Shown: one piece after another, positions 1 to 6,517 of the stretch
Numbering within the stretch: the first letter of the stretch is position 1
How the letters are laid out: each line of letters starts with the position of its first letter
NCBI GenBank assembly: GCA_028699795.1
Contig: JAQVTZ010000045.1
Span: 1-11,444 of the forward strand
Length of the DNA: 11,444 nucleotides
Direction of reading: 5' to 3'
Source: Clostridia bacterium
GTDB lineage: Bacteria; Bacillota; Clostridia; Christensenellales; DTU072
Translations under genes and position numbers: made by a program
The notes under the pieces: model-generated
The model's input: only the letters and a program-made list of their open reading frames with translations
Told to the model about the DNA's origin: nothing
Database searches by the model: none

Positions 1-1
1 C

Positions 2-418
2 ACCTCCATCGGTGAAGGCGCATTCTATTATTGTACAAGCCTGTCTTCCATCAACTTGCAAGATACGGCGGTTAATCTAATGGGCGCCTATGCGTTTTGC
101 GGAAGCGGTCTTACGGGCGTAACACTTTCTGCGACCTTGGAGACCGTGCCTGAGTACGCTTTTGCGGCTTGTCCGGAGCTCACCTCTATTACCTTGTCAT
201 CCTCTACGCTGTGGCTCAAAACGGGCGCGTTCCGCGATTGTCCCAACTTGGTCACAATCGATGCGACCGCTTGCGCCTATCCGCCACACTTAAGCGATGC
301 GGGCGTCTTTGAAAACAGTTCTGCGGCGCTCTCTGTTCTTGCGCCCTTGGCAAAACAACTGTACTTCCAATACGACTCCGCATGGATGGTATATAGAGAC
401 TACATACAATATGTTTAG
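2..418 (+). CDS. BspA-like leucine-rich repeat protein, C-terminal part (5' end outside window)
   Basis: The reading frame is open from the window edge, so only the last 138 residues are visible. They contain three to four leucine-rich repeats of the BspA / LRR_5 type, each about 22-24 residues, with the recurring pattern of G-AF--C--L--I-L. Examples are GEGAFYYCTSLSSINL, YAFAACPELTSITL and GAFRDCPNLVTID. The last repeat runs into a tail with W-VYRDYI, the usual closing segment of these proteins. Family members are generally secreted or surface-exposed and serve in adhesion or protein binding; this role is inferred from the family only. A signal peptide or anchor, if present, would lie upstream of the window. 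A TTG at 56 could be mistaken for a start, but the repeats continue upstream of it in the same frame, so it is internal. Confidence 0.85.
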   Translation, partial: TSIGEGAFYYCTSLSSINLQDTAVNLMGAYAFCGSGLTGVTLSATLETVPEYAFAACPELTSITLSSSTLWLKTGAFRDCPNLVTIDATACAYPPHLSDAGVFENSSAALSVLAPLAKQLYFQYDSAWMVYRDYIQYV

Positions 419-457
419 GGAACCACTTTCCATTCATCAATCATTTGTTTTTTACTC

Positions 458-486
458 TTGATTTTTGCAGATAATTGGTTTAAAAT
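458..486 (+). promoter_or_regulatory. Probable promoter of the metallophosphoesterase gene
   Basis: A -35 box TTGATT (458-463) and a -10 box TAAAAT (481-486) are separated by 17 bases, matching 4 and 5 of 6 consensus positions. Transcription would start near 493. The ATG at 516 follows, with a ribosome site AAGGGG about 8 bases before it. The -10 box lies downstream of an in-frame TTG at 465, which argues against that TTG as the start of the protein. Confidence 0.55.
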
Positions 487-515
487 GGGATGGAAACCAA
501 GAAAGGGGTCAAACC

Positions 516-1727
516 ATGAAAAAACTGTTACAAGTATCTGTTGTTGTATTTTTATTGCTTGCATTATCGGCGGGGATTACCGTTGCTTTTTGGGCGGCGG
601 ATAAAGCCGAAGGAGAATCTAACCGTGGCGCGCCCGTGGTCAGATTGGTAAAGCCAGACGGCGAAAACCCCTATCTTACCAAAACCTATGCCGACGGCAG
701 TCTTTGCAACGAAGAGTTCAAAGTTATCACTTTTGCTGATCCGCATTTCAAAGGAGACATAGAAAGCACGGGTGACGCGGTATCGCTTACCCTTATCGAA
801 AATACGATACTCCAAGAAAACCCCGATTTATTGGTGTTTTGCGGAGATATTGCGGTAGGACCTCTCGGCGCGCAAGCCGCCCGCAACTTGGGAGACCTTT
901 TAGAACAACACAACCAGTATTGGGGATATGTTCTTGGCAACCACGACGCCGAAGACGAGCGCGGCCCAACCAGAGCGGAGCTTGCGGCAATTTTCGAAGA
1001 ATACGAATATTGCGTTGTTTCGTCGGTAGAGGGATTGTCCGGCGAAGGGAACTGTATCGTCAATGTCAAAAACGCTTACGGCACCATCATCCAAAGTCTT
1101 GTTTTTATTGATTCCGGCAACTATTTAACAGAAGAAATTTGCGCCGAATACGAGTTCGAATACCAAAACGGTTACGATTTTATCAAATACGACCAAATAG
1201 AGTGGTACAAGTCCGAAATGAGAGCAATTGAACGCGAAAACGGCAGGATGCCCAACTCCATTTTGTTTATCCATATTCCGCTTAAAGAGTACAGAACCGC
1301 CTACAACGAAGCCATGGACAACGAAACCGTTATCTACGGCGCAAGACGCGAGAACGAATGCGATTCGCCTTACAATACGGGGATGTTCGATGCCATTCTA
1401 GAGGTGGGGAGCACCAAAGCGGTGGTTTGTGGTCATGACCATATCAATGATTATTGCGTAGACTATAAGGGCGTCAAGCTTTTATATTCACACAGCACCT
1501 CGTACAATTCCTATAATTTGCGCAAAAACCCTCTTTTTATAATTGCTTATCAAATGGGGGGAGAAGCGCAATTTAATGACGGGCATACCGAATTTATGAT
1601 TGACGGAGACGGCAAGATGACGATTACGCCTATCTTCAACCAAGACAACCCTTCTTTGTTCGACGGTCTCAGCGAAGAACATCGCAAGGCAATTTTTCTG
1701 GATGAGACTTTGCCGCCGCAAGAGTAA
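516..1727 (+). CDS. Secreted or membrane-anchored calcineurin-like metallophosphoesterase
   Basis: A 403-residue protein of the calcineurin-like metallophosphatase superfamily, which hydrolyses phosphate mono- or diesters using two metal ions. All metal-binding blocks are visible in order: ADPHFKGD (D75, H77), FCGD (D111), LGNHD (N142, H143), a lone His in FIHIPL (H253) and CGHDH (H307, H309). The domain order and the late GHDH resemble the Dcr2 / plant purple-acid-phosphatase-like branch. The N-terminus MKKLL is followed by a hydrophobic stretch at about residues 4-25, a signal peptide or membrane anchor without a lipobox Cys, so the enzyme should act outside the membrane. I chose the ATG at 516 because it has a good ribosome site, starts exactly at the signal sequence and lies after a promoter. 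A 17-residue TTG-initiated extension from 465 is unlikely. The substrate cannot be deduced. It appears to be a single-gene unit. Confidence 0.88.
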   Translation: MKKLLQVSVVVFLLLALSAGITVAFWAADKAEGESNRGAPVVRLVKPDGENPYLTKTYADGSLCNEEFKVITFADPHFKGDIESTGDAVSLTLIENTILQENPDLLVFCGDIAVGPLGAQAARNLGDLLEQHNQYWGYVLGNHDAEDERGPTRAELAAIFEEYEYCVVSSVEGLSGEGNCIVNVKNAYGTIIQSLVFIDSGNYLTEEICAEYEFEYQNGYDFIKYDQIEWYKSEMRAIERENGRMPNSILFIHIPLKEYRTAYNEAMDNETVIYGARRENECDSPYNTGMFDAILEVGSTKAVVCGHDHINDYCVDYKGVKLLYSHSTSYNSYNLRKNPLFIIAYQMGGEAQFNDGHTEFMIDGDGKMTITPIFNQDNPSLFDGLSEEHRKAIFLDETLPPQE

Positions 1728-1739
1728 ACGGCAGACGAA

Positions 1740-1823
1740 CTTTGCGGCAACGGTTCCGCTTGCGGACAAAGCGGTGCCGCAAAGCTCTAAAAACTTTTGA
1801 AAAAAGTGGCACCTTGTTTTTTT
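1740..1823 (+). terminator. Probable terminator of the metallophosphoesterase gene, with an overlapping alternative hairpin
   Basis: Two mutually exclusive foldings can be drawn 12 bases after the stop codon. In one, GGTGCC (1773-1778) pairs with GGCACC (1808-1813) and is followed at once by TTGTTTTTTT, the shape of an intrinsic terminator. In the other, CTTTGCGGCA (1740-1749) pairs perfectly with TGCCGCAAAG (1775-1784), enclosing a small hairpin TCCGC/GCGGA (1755-1766). The second would sequester the left arm of the first. The long loop of the first makes its strength uncertain; an inner stem ACTTTT/AAAAGT helps to close it. Confidence 0.45.
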
Positions 1824-1970
1824 GTAACAAGTGAAAACACCTCGGCTGTCTGCCCCTCTATCCCCTCTCATCGCCAAAAAAACCGCGGGGCAGTATGTAC
1901 AATGTCCGCCGTTAAAAATGACCCTTACCCTCGCACAAAGCCATCGGCTTTGACAAATACAATATAGCGC

Positions 1971-1997
1971 AAAAATTGTCCATATGTATGGACAATT
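1971..1997 (-). terminator. Probable intrinsic terminator of the WYL regulator gene
   Basis: A perfect inverted repeat AATTGTCCATA (1974-1984) / TATGGACAATT (1987-1997) lies 27 bases beyond the stop codon of the minus-strand regulator. Read on the minus strand, the stem runs into a T-rich tail (the AAAAATT at 1971-1977 on the plus strand). With only two bases between the arms, the innermost pair would open to give a 10-bp stem with a 4-base loop. The stem is mostly A/T, so it is only moderately stable. On the plus strand the following bases are less T-rich, so the minus direction is favoured. Confidence 0.6.
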
Positions 1998-2024
1998 AAG
2001 AATTTTTAAAAGGATTTATAGAGT

Positions 2025-2999
2025 TTAACAGGTAATAAGCGCTTTTTGCAAAAATTCCTTATAATCTTGTCGCACATGGTCGGGAGCGGCAATTTTTAAT
2101 TTCTCTCCGAATGCCGCGCACCACGAAAAAAAGGTGGGACTGATCTTTACCTTCACAAAAAATTGATAAGCGCCGTCTTTGTTGTAAGCATAATTGAGAT
2201 GGGGGCCAAAGCGGTCGATAGCAGACTTAAGAATCTCTTTTTCTACCAACATTTCTACGGTTTCGGTTTCGCCGCCGTACATGCAAAAGGTTTGCGAGAG
2301 ATAGGCTTTAACATCGAATCGTTTTACCGCTGTGCAATCTGTCTTTGGCAAAGGTTCTTCTTGCACGGCATCCATTTTATCCACTCTAAAGTTTTTGATG
2401 GTGTCGCTTTGGGAAAGATAAGCCGCAAGATAATAGTTTTCGTTGCAGTAAACAAGTTTGACGGGATCTGCAAGATAACGCTCTTTGCGGTGCAACACCT
2501 TTTGTTTTTCCAAAATGTAATCGTAATAAAGAAAAGAAATCTTTTTGCCGTTGTGTATCGCTTCAAAAACGGTATCCACGATATACAATACATTATAATT
2601 GTTGTGTTTGAGGTCTGCGAGAAAGACATCCCTTTTAAGTAATTTTTCTTTGTGCTTGCCCGCGAAACCCGCTAATTTGTCCACAAGTTGTTTGCTCTGT
2701 TTTTTTGGTATGAAACGGGATGCGAGCACTGCGTCGATAAGAATTTTGATCTCGGGCAATTCGAACTCTCGGCTGCCTAAAAAATAACGGTTGCTTTTTG
2801 CCCGTATTTTTACGATATCGTAGCCCGCGTCGCACAATAAGTCCATGTATTCGTAAAGGGTTTTTCTTTCGAGCCGAACATCGTAAACACTTTTGAGTTT
2901 AGAAAGTATCTCTCCTGTGGTAAGCGGGTTGCTTTCGTCGCTGTCTCTTTGCAAAATCTGCAAAAGGCGCAAAATCACGATCCTTTGTCCTGTGTACAT
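2025..2999 (-). CDS. WYL-domain transcriptional regulator (HTH + WYL + C-terminal extension)
   Basis: A 324-residue DNA-binding regulator of the DeoR/YafY-like WYL class. The N-terminal third (about 5-75) is a winged-helix domain, with ILRLLQILQ as helix 1 and a recognition-helix region around RLERKTLYEYMDLL. The central WYL domain (about 140-212) shows YLADPVKLVYCNENYYLAAY, where the family triad W-Y-L reads Y-Y-L (189-191), and then the conserved FRVDKM (204-209). A WCX-like C-terminal domain with FFSWCAAFGEKL follows. WYL domains are thought to sense small ligands or nucleic acids and are common as regulators of defence and stress loci; the ligand here is unknown. It is divergent from the amidohydrolase-phosphatase operon and has its own promoter, so control of that operon and of itself is a reasonable guess. 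The ATG at 2999 is preceded by the GGATGGGACAGGG purine-rich stretch. Confidence 0.9.
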   Translation of the reverse strand: MYTGQRIVILRLLQILQRDSDESNPLTTGEILSKLKSVYDVRLERKTLYEYMDLLCDAGYDIVKIRAKSNRYFLGSREFELPEIKILIDAVLASRFIPKKQSKQLVDKLAGFAGKHKEKLLKRDVFLADLKHNNYNVLYIVDTVFEAIHNGKKISFLYYDYILEKQKVLHRKERYLADPVKLVYCNENYYLAAYLSQSDTIKNFRVDKMDAVQEEPLPKTDCTAVKRFDVKAYLSQTFCMYGGETETVEMLVEKEILKSAIDRFGPHLNYAYNKDGAYQFFVKVKISPTFFSWCAAFGEKLKIAAPDHVRQDYKEFLQKALITC

Positions 3000-3045
3000 C
3001 CCTGTCCCATCCTTTTTTTGCTATGAAACGCATTTATCTAAAACC

Positions 3046-3074
3046 ATTATAACATAATTGAGGGTAATCTTGAA
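3046..3074 (-). promoter_or_regulatory. Probable promoter of the WYL regulator
   Basis: On the minus strand a perfect -10 TATAAT occupies 3051-3046, with a weak -35 TTCAAG at 3074-3069 and 17 bases between. Transcription would start near 3039, giving a leader of about 40 bases. A TAAAAC hexamer at 3039-3044 lies at the predicted start point and matches half of the palindrome found at the divergent promoter. Confidence 0.45.
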
Positions 3075-3107
3075 GAAAGAGAAAACTTTTGCCACCATGT
3101 AATTTCC

Positions 3108-3136
3108 TTTTCATATTTTCGCTTTCGTGATATACT
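3108..3136 (+). promoter_or_regulatory. Promoter of the amidohydrolase-tyrosine phosphatase operon
   Basis: TTTTCA (3108-3113) and TATACT (3131-3136) are separated by 17 bases, with TG one base before the -10 box (extended -10, 3128-3129). Transcription should start near 3143. The ribosome site AAGGTGA (3165-3171) is followed by the ATG at 3175. Confidence 0.6.
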
Positions 3137-3145
3137 GAAGTGGCG

Positions 3146-3160
3146 GTTTTATAGTAAAAC
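3146..3160. promoter_or_regulatory. Candidate operator: GTTTTA-TAG-TAAAAC palindrome
   Basis: A perfect 6-bp inverted repeat with a 3-base centre lies just after the predicted transcription start of the amidohydrolase operon, a classic position for a repressor site. One half-site (TAAAAC) recurs at 3039-3044 by the predicted start of the divergent regulator gene. The regulator next door is the natural candidate to bind it, but this is inference. Confidence 0.35.
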
Positions 3161-3174
3161 TGTTAAGGTGAGCC

Positions 3175-3969
3175 ATGATTATTGATTTTCATACGCATAT
3201 CTTTCCGGACAGTTTGGCGCCCAAGGCAATGGCGGCGCTTCTTGCCAACATTGACTCTGTTTATCAGCCTGTCACAGACAGTACGCAAAAGGGGCTTCTT
3301 GCCCATATGGACCGAAGCGGCGTTGCGCTTTCGGTTGTCCAGCCTGTAATTACCAAACCCTCCCAATTTAACAACTTAAATGAGTTTGCGGCAAAGGTCT
3401 GCGGCAACAGGATACTTTCTTTTGGGGCGTTGCATCCGCAAACGGATAACTACAAAAGAGATATCGACACCATTGTTTCGCTGGGGCTAAAAGGTATTAA
3501 GTTTCATGCCGAATATCAAAATTTTTTGGTAGACGATATCAAAATGCTGAGGATTTATGATTACGCGATAAGCCGTGGTTTAATCCTTTTGCACCATGCG
3601 GGGTTCGACCCCGGATTTCGGCCGCCCTTTAAAAGTAGCCCGCGGCAGTTTGCGCGCATCGCGAACGAGCTGAAAGGAGGCACCATCATTGCCGCCCATT
3701 ACGGCGGACACGCGCAGTGGGAGGAGGTGTTAAACCACCTTGCGGGCACAAACATATATTTGGATACCTCGATGGCGCTGGACTTTATGGAAGAAAAGCT
3801 GTTTTTAAAAATCCTTCGCGCCCACGGCGCGGACAAAATTCTTTTCGCTTCCGATTCGCCTTGGGGCGACCCCATCAACGATATAGCAAAAATCCGCGCG
3901 CTGCCAATCTCGGAAACCGAAAAACAGAATATTTTCGGGGAAAACGCGCGAAAACTTCTGAGGATATAG
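3175..3969 (+). CDS. Amidohydrolase (Amidohydro_2 family metal-dependent hydrolase)
   Basis: A 264-residue TIM-barrel hydrolase of the Amidohydro_2 group, which includes decarboxylases such as ACMSD as well as hydrolases. Visible metal-site motifs are DFHTHIFP (H6, H8) at the very start, GIKFH (H111), LLHHAGF (H140/H141), IAAHYGG (H175) and FASDSPWGDP (D227). LGLKGIKFHAEYQ and YLDTSM are further conserved strands of this family. The protein is cytoplasmic, with no signal peptide. Its length is usual for compact members. The ATG at 3175 has an AAGGTGA ribosome site. Its stop is separated by one base from the start of the tyrosine phosphatase gene, so the two are translationally coupled. The substrate cannot be predicted; genes of this type annotated as hydrolases are often wrongly equated with TatD nuclease, and the sequence fits Amidohydro_2 better. 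Confidence 0.85.
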   Translation: MIIDFHTHIFPDSLAPKAMAALLANIDSVYQPVTDSTQKGLLAHMDRSGVALSVVQPVITKPSQFNNLNEFAAKVCGNRILSFGALHPQTDNYKRDIDTIVSLGLKGIKFHAEYQNFLVDDIKMLRIYDYAISRGLILLHHAGFDPGFRPPFKSSPRQFARIANELKGGTIIAAHYGGHAQWEEVLNHLAGTNIYLDTSMALDFMEEKLFLKILRAHGADKILFASDSPWGDPINDIAKIRALPISETEKQNIFGENARKLLRI

Positions 3970-3970
3970 T

Positions 3971-4441
3971 ATGATTCGTGTATTGTTTATTTGTCACGGA
4001 AACATTTGCCGCTCGCCTATGGCGGAATTTGTGTTCCGCGACCTTGTCCAAAAAAGAGGGCTAGACGATGGGTTCGAAATTGAATCCCGAGCAACCTTTG
4101 CTGACGAGCTGGGTAGCCAACCGCATGAGGGCACGCGCAAAAAACTTGCAGAGCTTGGCATCGATTGCAGCGGAAAGCGGGCCGAACTTTTCAACAAGCA
4201 AGACGCCGCTCGTTTCGATTATCTTATCGGCATGGATGCGGCGAACCTTTCCCGCATCCGCCAAATCGGGAAAGAGAGCGCACAAGGTAAAACCTATAAG
4301 CTGATGGAGTTTACCGCTCGTGTACGCGATATCGCCGATCCTTGGTATACCCACGACTTCGACACAACTTATTACGATGTCTATGAGGGTTGCCAAGGAT
4401 TGTTGGAGTACATCATCCATCATAACCTGAAGAAAGAGTAA
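3971..4441 (+). CDS. Low-molecular-weight protein tyrosine phosphatase
   Basis: A 156-residue cytoplasmic phosphatase of the arsenate-reductase-like LMW-PTP family. The P-loop FICHGNICRSPMAE at the N-terminus supplies the catalytic Cys8 and Arg14 in the CX5R signature. The general-acid Asp is D123 in IADPWYTHDF, where the family has DP-Y-G-F. The length matches the family norm of about 150-160. In Firmicutes such enzymes dephosphorylate tyrosine kinases and their targets in capsule control or stress, or act on arginine-phosphorylated proteins (YwlE type). Family members that act on phospho-arginine have Thr instead of Ile at position 12 of the P-loop, and Ile here fits a tyrosine phosphatase. 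The gene begins one base after the amidohydrolase stop, with GAGGAT near that stop as the ribosome site. No capsule genes are nearby. Confidence 0.93.
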   Translation: MIRVLFICHGNICRSPMAEFVFRDLVQKRGLDDGFEIESRATFADELGSQPHEGTRKKLAELGIDCSGKRAELFNKQDAARFDYLIGMDAANLSRIRQIGKESAQGKTYKLMEFTARVRDIADPWYTHDFDTTYYDVYEGCQGLLEYIIHHNLKKE

Positions 4442-4467
4442 TGCTCCAAAGGCTACACCGTATTCGG

Positions 4468-4496
4468 TTGACAGCTTTTGTTACAAATGATATAGT
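4468..4496 (+). promoter_or_regulatory. Strong promoter of the FAD-dependent dehydrogenase gene
   Basis: A perfect -35 box TTGACA (4468-4473), a spacer of 17 bases and TATAGT (4491-4496), with an extended TG at 4488-4489. It is followed by a perfect ribosome site AGGAGGT (4514-4520) four bases before the ATG at 4525. This is the best-matching promoter in the window and suggests high constitutive expression. Confidence 0.75.
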
Positions 4497-4524
4497 TTTC
4501 TAGGCTTCTAGCGAGGAGGTACAC

Positions 4525-5919
4525 ATGCAATACGATGTTATTATAGTGGGCGCGGGCCCCGCGGGGATTTTTACCGCAATCGAAATGCTTAAGCAAGGCA
4601 GCAAAAAGCGCATTGCCATCGTCGAGAAAGGTTCGCCCATCGAAAAACGCGCCTGTCCCAAAAACAAAACGCAAGTTTGCGTCAACTGTAAACCGTTCTG
4701 TCATATCACCACGGGCTTTTCGGGAGCGGGAGCCTTTTCTGACGGCAAGCTGTCTCTCTCTGCCGAAGTTGGCGGAGACCTCCCCGACCTAATCGGCTAC
4801 GACCTTACCCAAGAGCTTATTGATTATACGGACAAAATCTATCTGGAATTCGGGGCAACCGAGAAGATAGAGGGTATCAGCGAAACCAGCAAAATAAAAG
4901 AGATACGTTCCAAGGCAATTCGCGCGGGGTTAAAGCTTGTAGATTGTCCTATCCGCCATCTCGGCACCGAAAAGGCGCAAGAGCTCTATTTTCATATCGA
5001 AAAATACCTGCAAGAAAACGGTGTAGAACTCATTTTCGGTTACAATTGCCAAAACCTCATCCTCAAGAATTGCCGTTGCGAGGGCGTGATACTCGAAAAT
5101 GTCAAAGACAACACGACGCTTGCCCTCTATGCCAAAAATACGATTGTTGCAACAGGCCGCCGTGGCGCCGAATGGCTGGAAAAAATCTGCGACCAGCACA
5201 ACATTTCACACCAGCCCGGAACGGTAGACATCGGCGTACGGGTGGAGGTTCGCAACGAAATTATGGAAGAAATCAACGAGGTGCTGTACGAATCCAAACT
5301 AATCGGTTATCCCAAACCGTTCAAAAACAAAGTGCGCACCTTCTGCCAAAACCCGGGAGGATTTGTCAGCCAAGAAAATTACGACAACAATTTGGCGGTA
5401 GTGAACGGTCATTCGTATAAAGACAAAAAGTCTCAAAACACCAATTTGTCTATTTTGTGTTCGCACAACTTCTGCTATCCCTTTAACCAACCCATCGCCT
5501 ACGCGCAAAAAATCGGCGAGCTCACCAATATGCTTGCAAACGGGCATGTGTTGGTGCAACGCTTCGGCGACATTCTGGACGGCAAACGCACATGGGAAAA
5601 TGAATTGTCTTGCTCCAATGTTCGCCCCACGCTGCCCGACGCGGTGGCGGGAGATATCACCAGCGCAATGCCGTACCGCGCCATGACCAACATTATCAAC
5701 TTTATCCAAGCCGTCGACACGGTTGTGCCCGGTTTTGCGTCCGTCGAAACGCTGCTCTATTCTCCCGAGCTGAAGTTTTACAGCAACAAAATCAAAATGG
5801 ACAAAAACCTCAACACCAACATTGCCTCGTTGCATTGCCTCGGAGATTCCAGTGGCTGGACCAGAGGTTTGATGATGGCGTCCGTCATGGGCGTTCTGAT
5901 GGGACGGCAATTGGTGTAG
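4525..5919 (+). CDS. FAD-dependent dehydrogenase, COG2509-like
   Basis: A 464-residue flavoprotein. The N-terminal Rossmann motif is YDVIIVGAGPAGIFTAIE (GxGxxG at G9-G14) with the ribose-binding acid E34 in IAIVEKG. Next comes a Cys-rich stretch, C44, C52, C55 and C59 (RACPKN, CVNCKPFC), then the family signature GFSGAGAFSDGKLSL. A second dinucleotide-contact motif IVATGRRGAEW is near residue 210, and a C-terminal FAD loop LGDSSGWTRGLMMA is near 440. This combination marks the COG2509 'uncharacterised FAD-dependent dehydrogenase' group. The reaction is unknown for the group. Longer relatives carry an extra N-terminal domain that is missing here, since the protein starts straight at the Rossmann fold with a perfect ribosome site. 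Monocistronic, with its own promoter and terminator. The protein is cytoplasmic. Confidence 0.85.
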   Translation: MQYDVIIVGAGPAGIFTAIEMLKQGSKKRIAIVEKGSPIEKRACPKNKTQVCVNCKPFCHITTGFSGAGAFSDGKLSLSAEVGGDLPDLIGYDLTQELIDYTDKIYLEFGATEKIEGISETSKIKEIRSKAIRAGLKLVDCPIRHLGTEKAQELYFHIEKYLQENGVELIFGYNCQNLILKNCRCEGVILENVKDNTTLALYAKNTIVATGRRGAEWLEKICDQHNISHQPGTVDIGVRVEVRNEIMEEINEVLYESKLIGYPKPFKNKVRTFCQNPGGFVSQENYDNNLAVVNGHSYKDKKSQNTNLSILCSHNFCYPFNQPIAYAQKIGELTNMLANGHVLVQRFGDILDGKRTWENELSCSNVRPTLPDAVAGDITSAMPYRAMTNIINFIQAVDTVVPGFASVETLLYSPELKFYSNKIKMDKNLNTNIASLHCLGDSSGWTRGLMMASVMGVLMGRQLV

Positions 5920-5943
5920 TTTTTATAACAAATGCTTTTTATC

Positions 5944-5975
5944 GGCTGTCTTGCAACGAGACAGCCTTTAATTAT
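5944..5975 (+). terminator. Intrinsic terminator of the FAD dehydrogenase gene
   Basis: A perfect 8-bp stem GGCTGTCT (5944-5951) / AGACAGCC (5959-5966) with a 7-base loop is followed by the T-rich TTTAATTATTGTTTTT. It lies 24 bases after the stop codon and just before the end of the opposing CrtO-like gene. In the opposite direction the tail is not T-rich, so it serves mainly the plus strand. Confidence 0.8.
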
Positions 5976-5980
5976 TGTTT

Positions 5981-6508
5981 TTAGGCGTCTTGTTCTTCGG
6001 TTTTGGGTTCCCTTTTTCGCATTTCGCGTGCTACCGTTATCTTATACAATGCGGCAAGACGGGGCCGGTTATAACGCTGGGCGATGATGCAGGGAAGGTT
6101 CGCGGACACGGCATAGAGCACTAGAAGTCCCGCGACAAGGGGCGGTACCAAAAGAAAAAAGAGAACAAACGGGAGCATCCCGAGCCAATGGACAAGCTCT
6201 GCCCTGCAAGACTCTTTCAGAAATTTCGCAATGTATTCGGAGTCGGTGGAGAGAAGATGTTTTTTGGTAAAATCACCTTTGAAATATTTGGCGCCGTCGG
6301 GCAACAAGTTCTTCCATTTGTGCACCAACAATTTTTTGTAAATCTTTCCGTTTCGCTCCCATCGGCGGCTGCGGTACAGCGCGCCGTCGGGGTTGAGACG
6401 GTGATAGGGAACTTTGCGTCCGATTAACGCGCCCGTAACCTGAATGAAAGGGCAAAGCACGAATATCATAATCAACATAGGCGCGGTTTGCATTTGTAAG
6501 AGGGGCAT
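5981..6508 (-). CDS. crtO: CrtO-like glycosyl-carotenoid acyltransferase family membrane protein
   Basis: A 175-residue integral membrane protein resembling glycosyl-4,4'-diaponeurosporenoate acyltransferase (CrtO), the last enzyme of staphyloxanthin synthesis, which esterifies the sugar with a fatty acid. Shared blocks I recognise from the staphylococcal protein are WERNGKIYKK, VHKWKNLLPDG, KKHLLSTDSEYI, CRAELVHWLGMLPFVLF and ANLPCIIAQRYNRPRL, in the same order and at similar spacing. Hydrophobic segments lie at about 8-28 and 110-140. The last 15 residues are highly charged. It starts at an ATG with AAGGAG overlapping the stop of the glycosyltransferase gene (9-base gap), so the two are coupled. 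The exact lipid acceptor in this organism is unknown; no carotenoid synthase (CrtM) or desaturase (CrtN) gene is in the window, so the substrate may be a different glycolipid. Confidence 0.82.
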   Translation of the reverse strand: MPLLQMQTAPMLIMIFVLCPFIQVTGALIGRKVPYHRLNPDGALYRSRRWERNGKIYKKLLVHKWKNLLPDGAKYFKGDFTKKHLLSTDSEYIAKFLKESCRAELVHWLGMLPFVLFFLLVPPLVAGLLVLYAVSANLPCIIAQRYNRPRLAALYKITVAREMRKREPKTEEQDA

Positions 6509-6517
6509 AACGACTCC

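Larger units (their letters stand above)
1728..2024. other. Gene-free convergent intergenic region rich in inverted repeats
   Basis: About 300 bases lie between two converging genes and I see no credible coding region. Apart from the terminator-like structures at 1740-1823 and 1971-1997, it holds a perfect 7-bp inverted repeat with a 3-base loop (CAAAGCC/GGCTTTG, 1936-1952) that lacks a T-run on either side, and a 7-bp repeat with a 30-base loop (CTGCCCC at 1850-1856, GGGGCAG at 1887-1893). The density of repeats could mean an accumulated set of terminators or the remnant of a small repeat element. No second copy exists in this window. Confidence 0.5.

Noticed and set aside
417..449. GGAA/TTCC hairpin plus T6 as a terminator for the leucine-rich repeat gene
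   Set aside because: The stem is only four weak pairs and the T-run is separated from it by about a dozen bases.
465..515. TTG-initiated extension of the metallophosphoesterase
   Set aside because: It would put 17 polar residues before a classical MKKLL signal sequence and contains the -10 box. The ATG at 516 has a good ribosome site.
1936..1952. CAAAGCC-ATC-GGCTTTG hairpin as a terminator
   Set aside because: A perfect 7-bp stem, but no T-run follows on either strand, so termination is not supported.
2163..2642. 159-codon plus-strand frame within the WYL regulator
   Set aside because: It is antisense to a well-supported regulator gene. Its low-complexity Phe/Val-rich translation is typical of a reverse-complement frame.
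4061..4423. 120-codon minus-strand frame within the tyrosine phosphatase gene
   Set aside because: It is antisense to a gene with an intact catalytic signature, with no ribosome site or domain of its own.
5299..5910. 203-codon open frame on the minus strand within the flavoprotein gene
   Set aside because: It lies fully opposite a gene with complete FAD motifs, promoter, ribosome site and terminator. Its translation has no recognisable domain and is rich in His and Arg, as expected from an antisense shadow.
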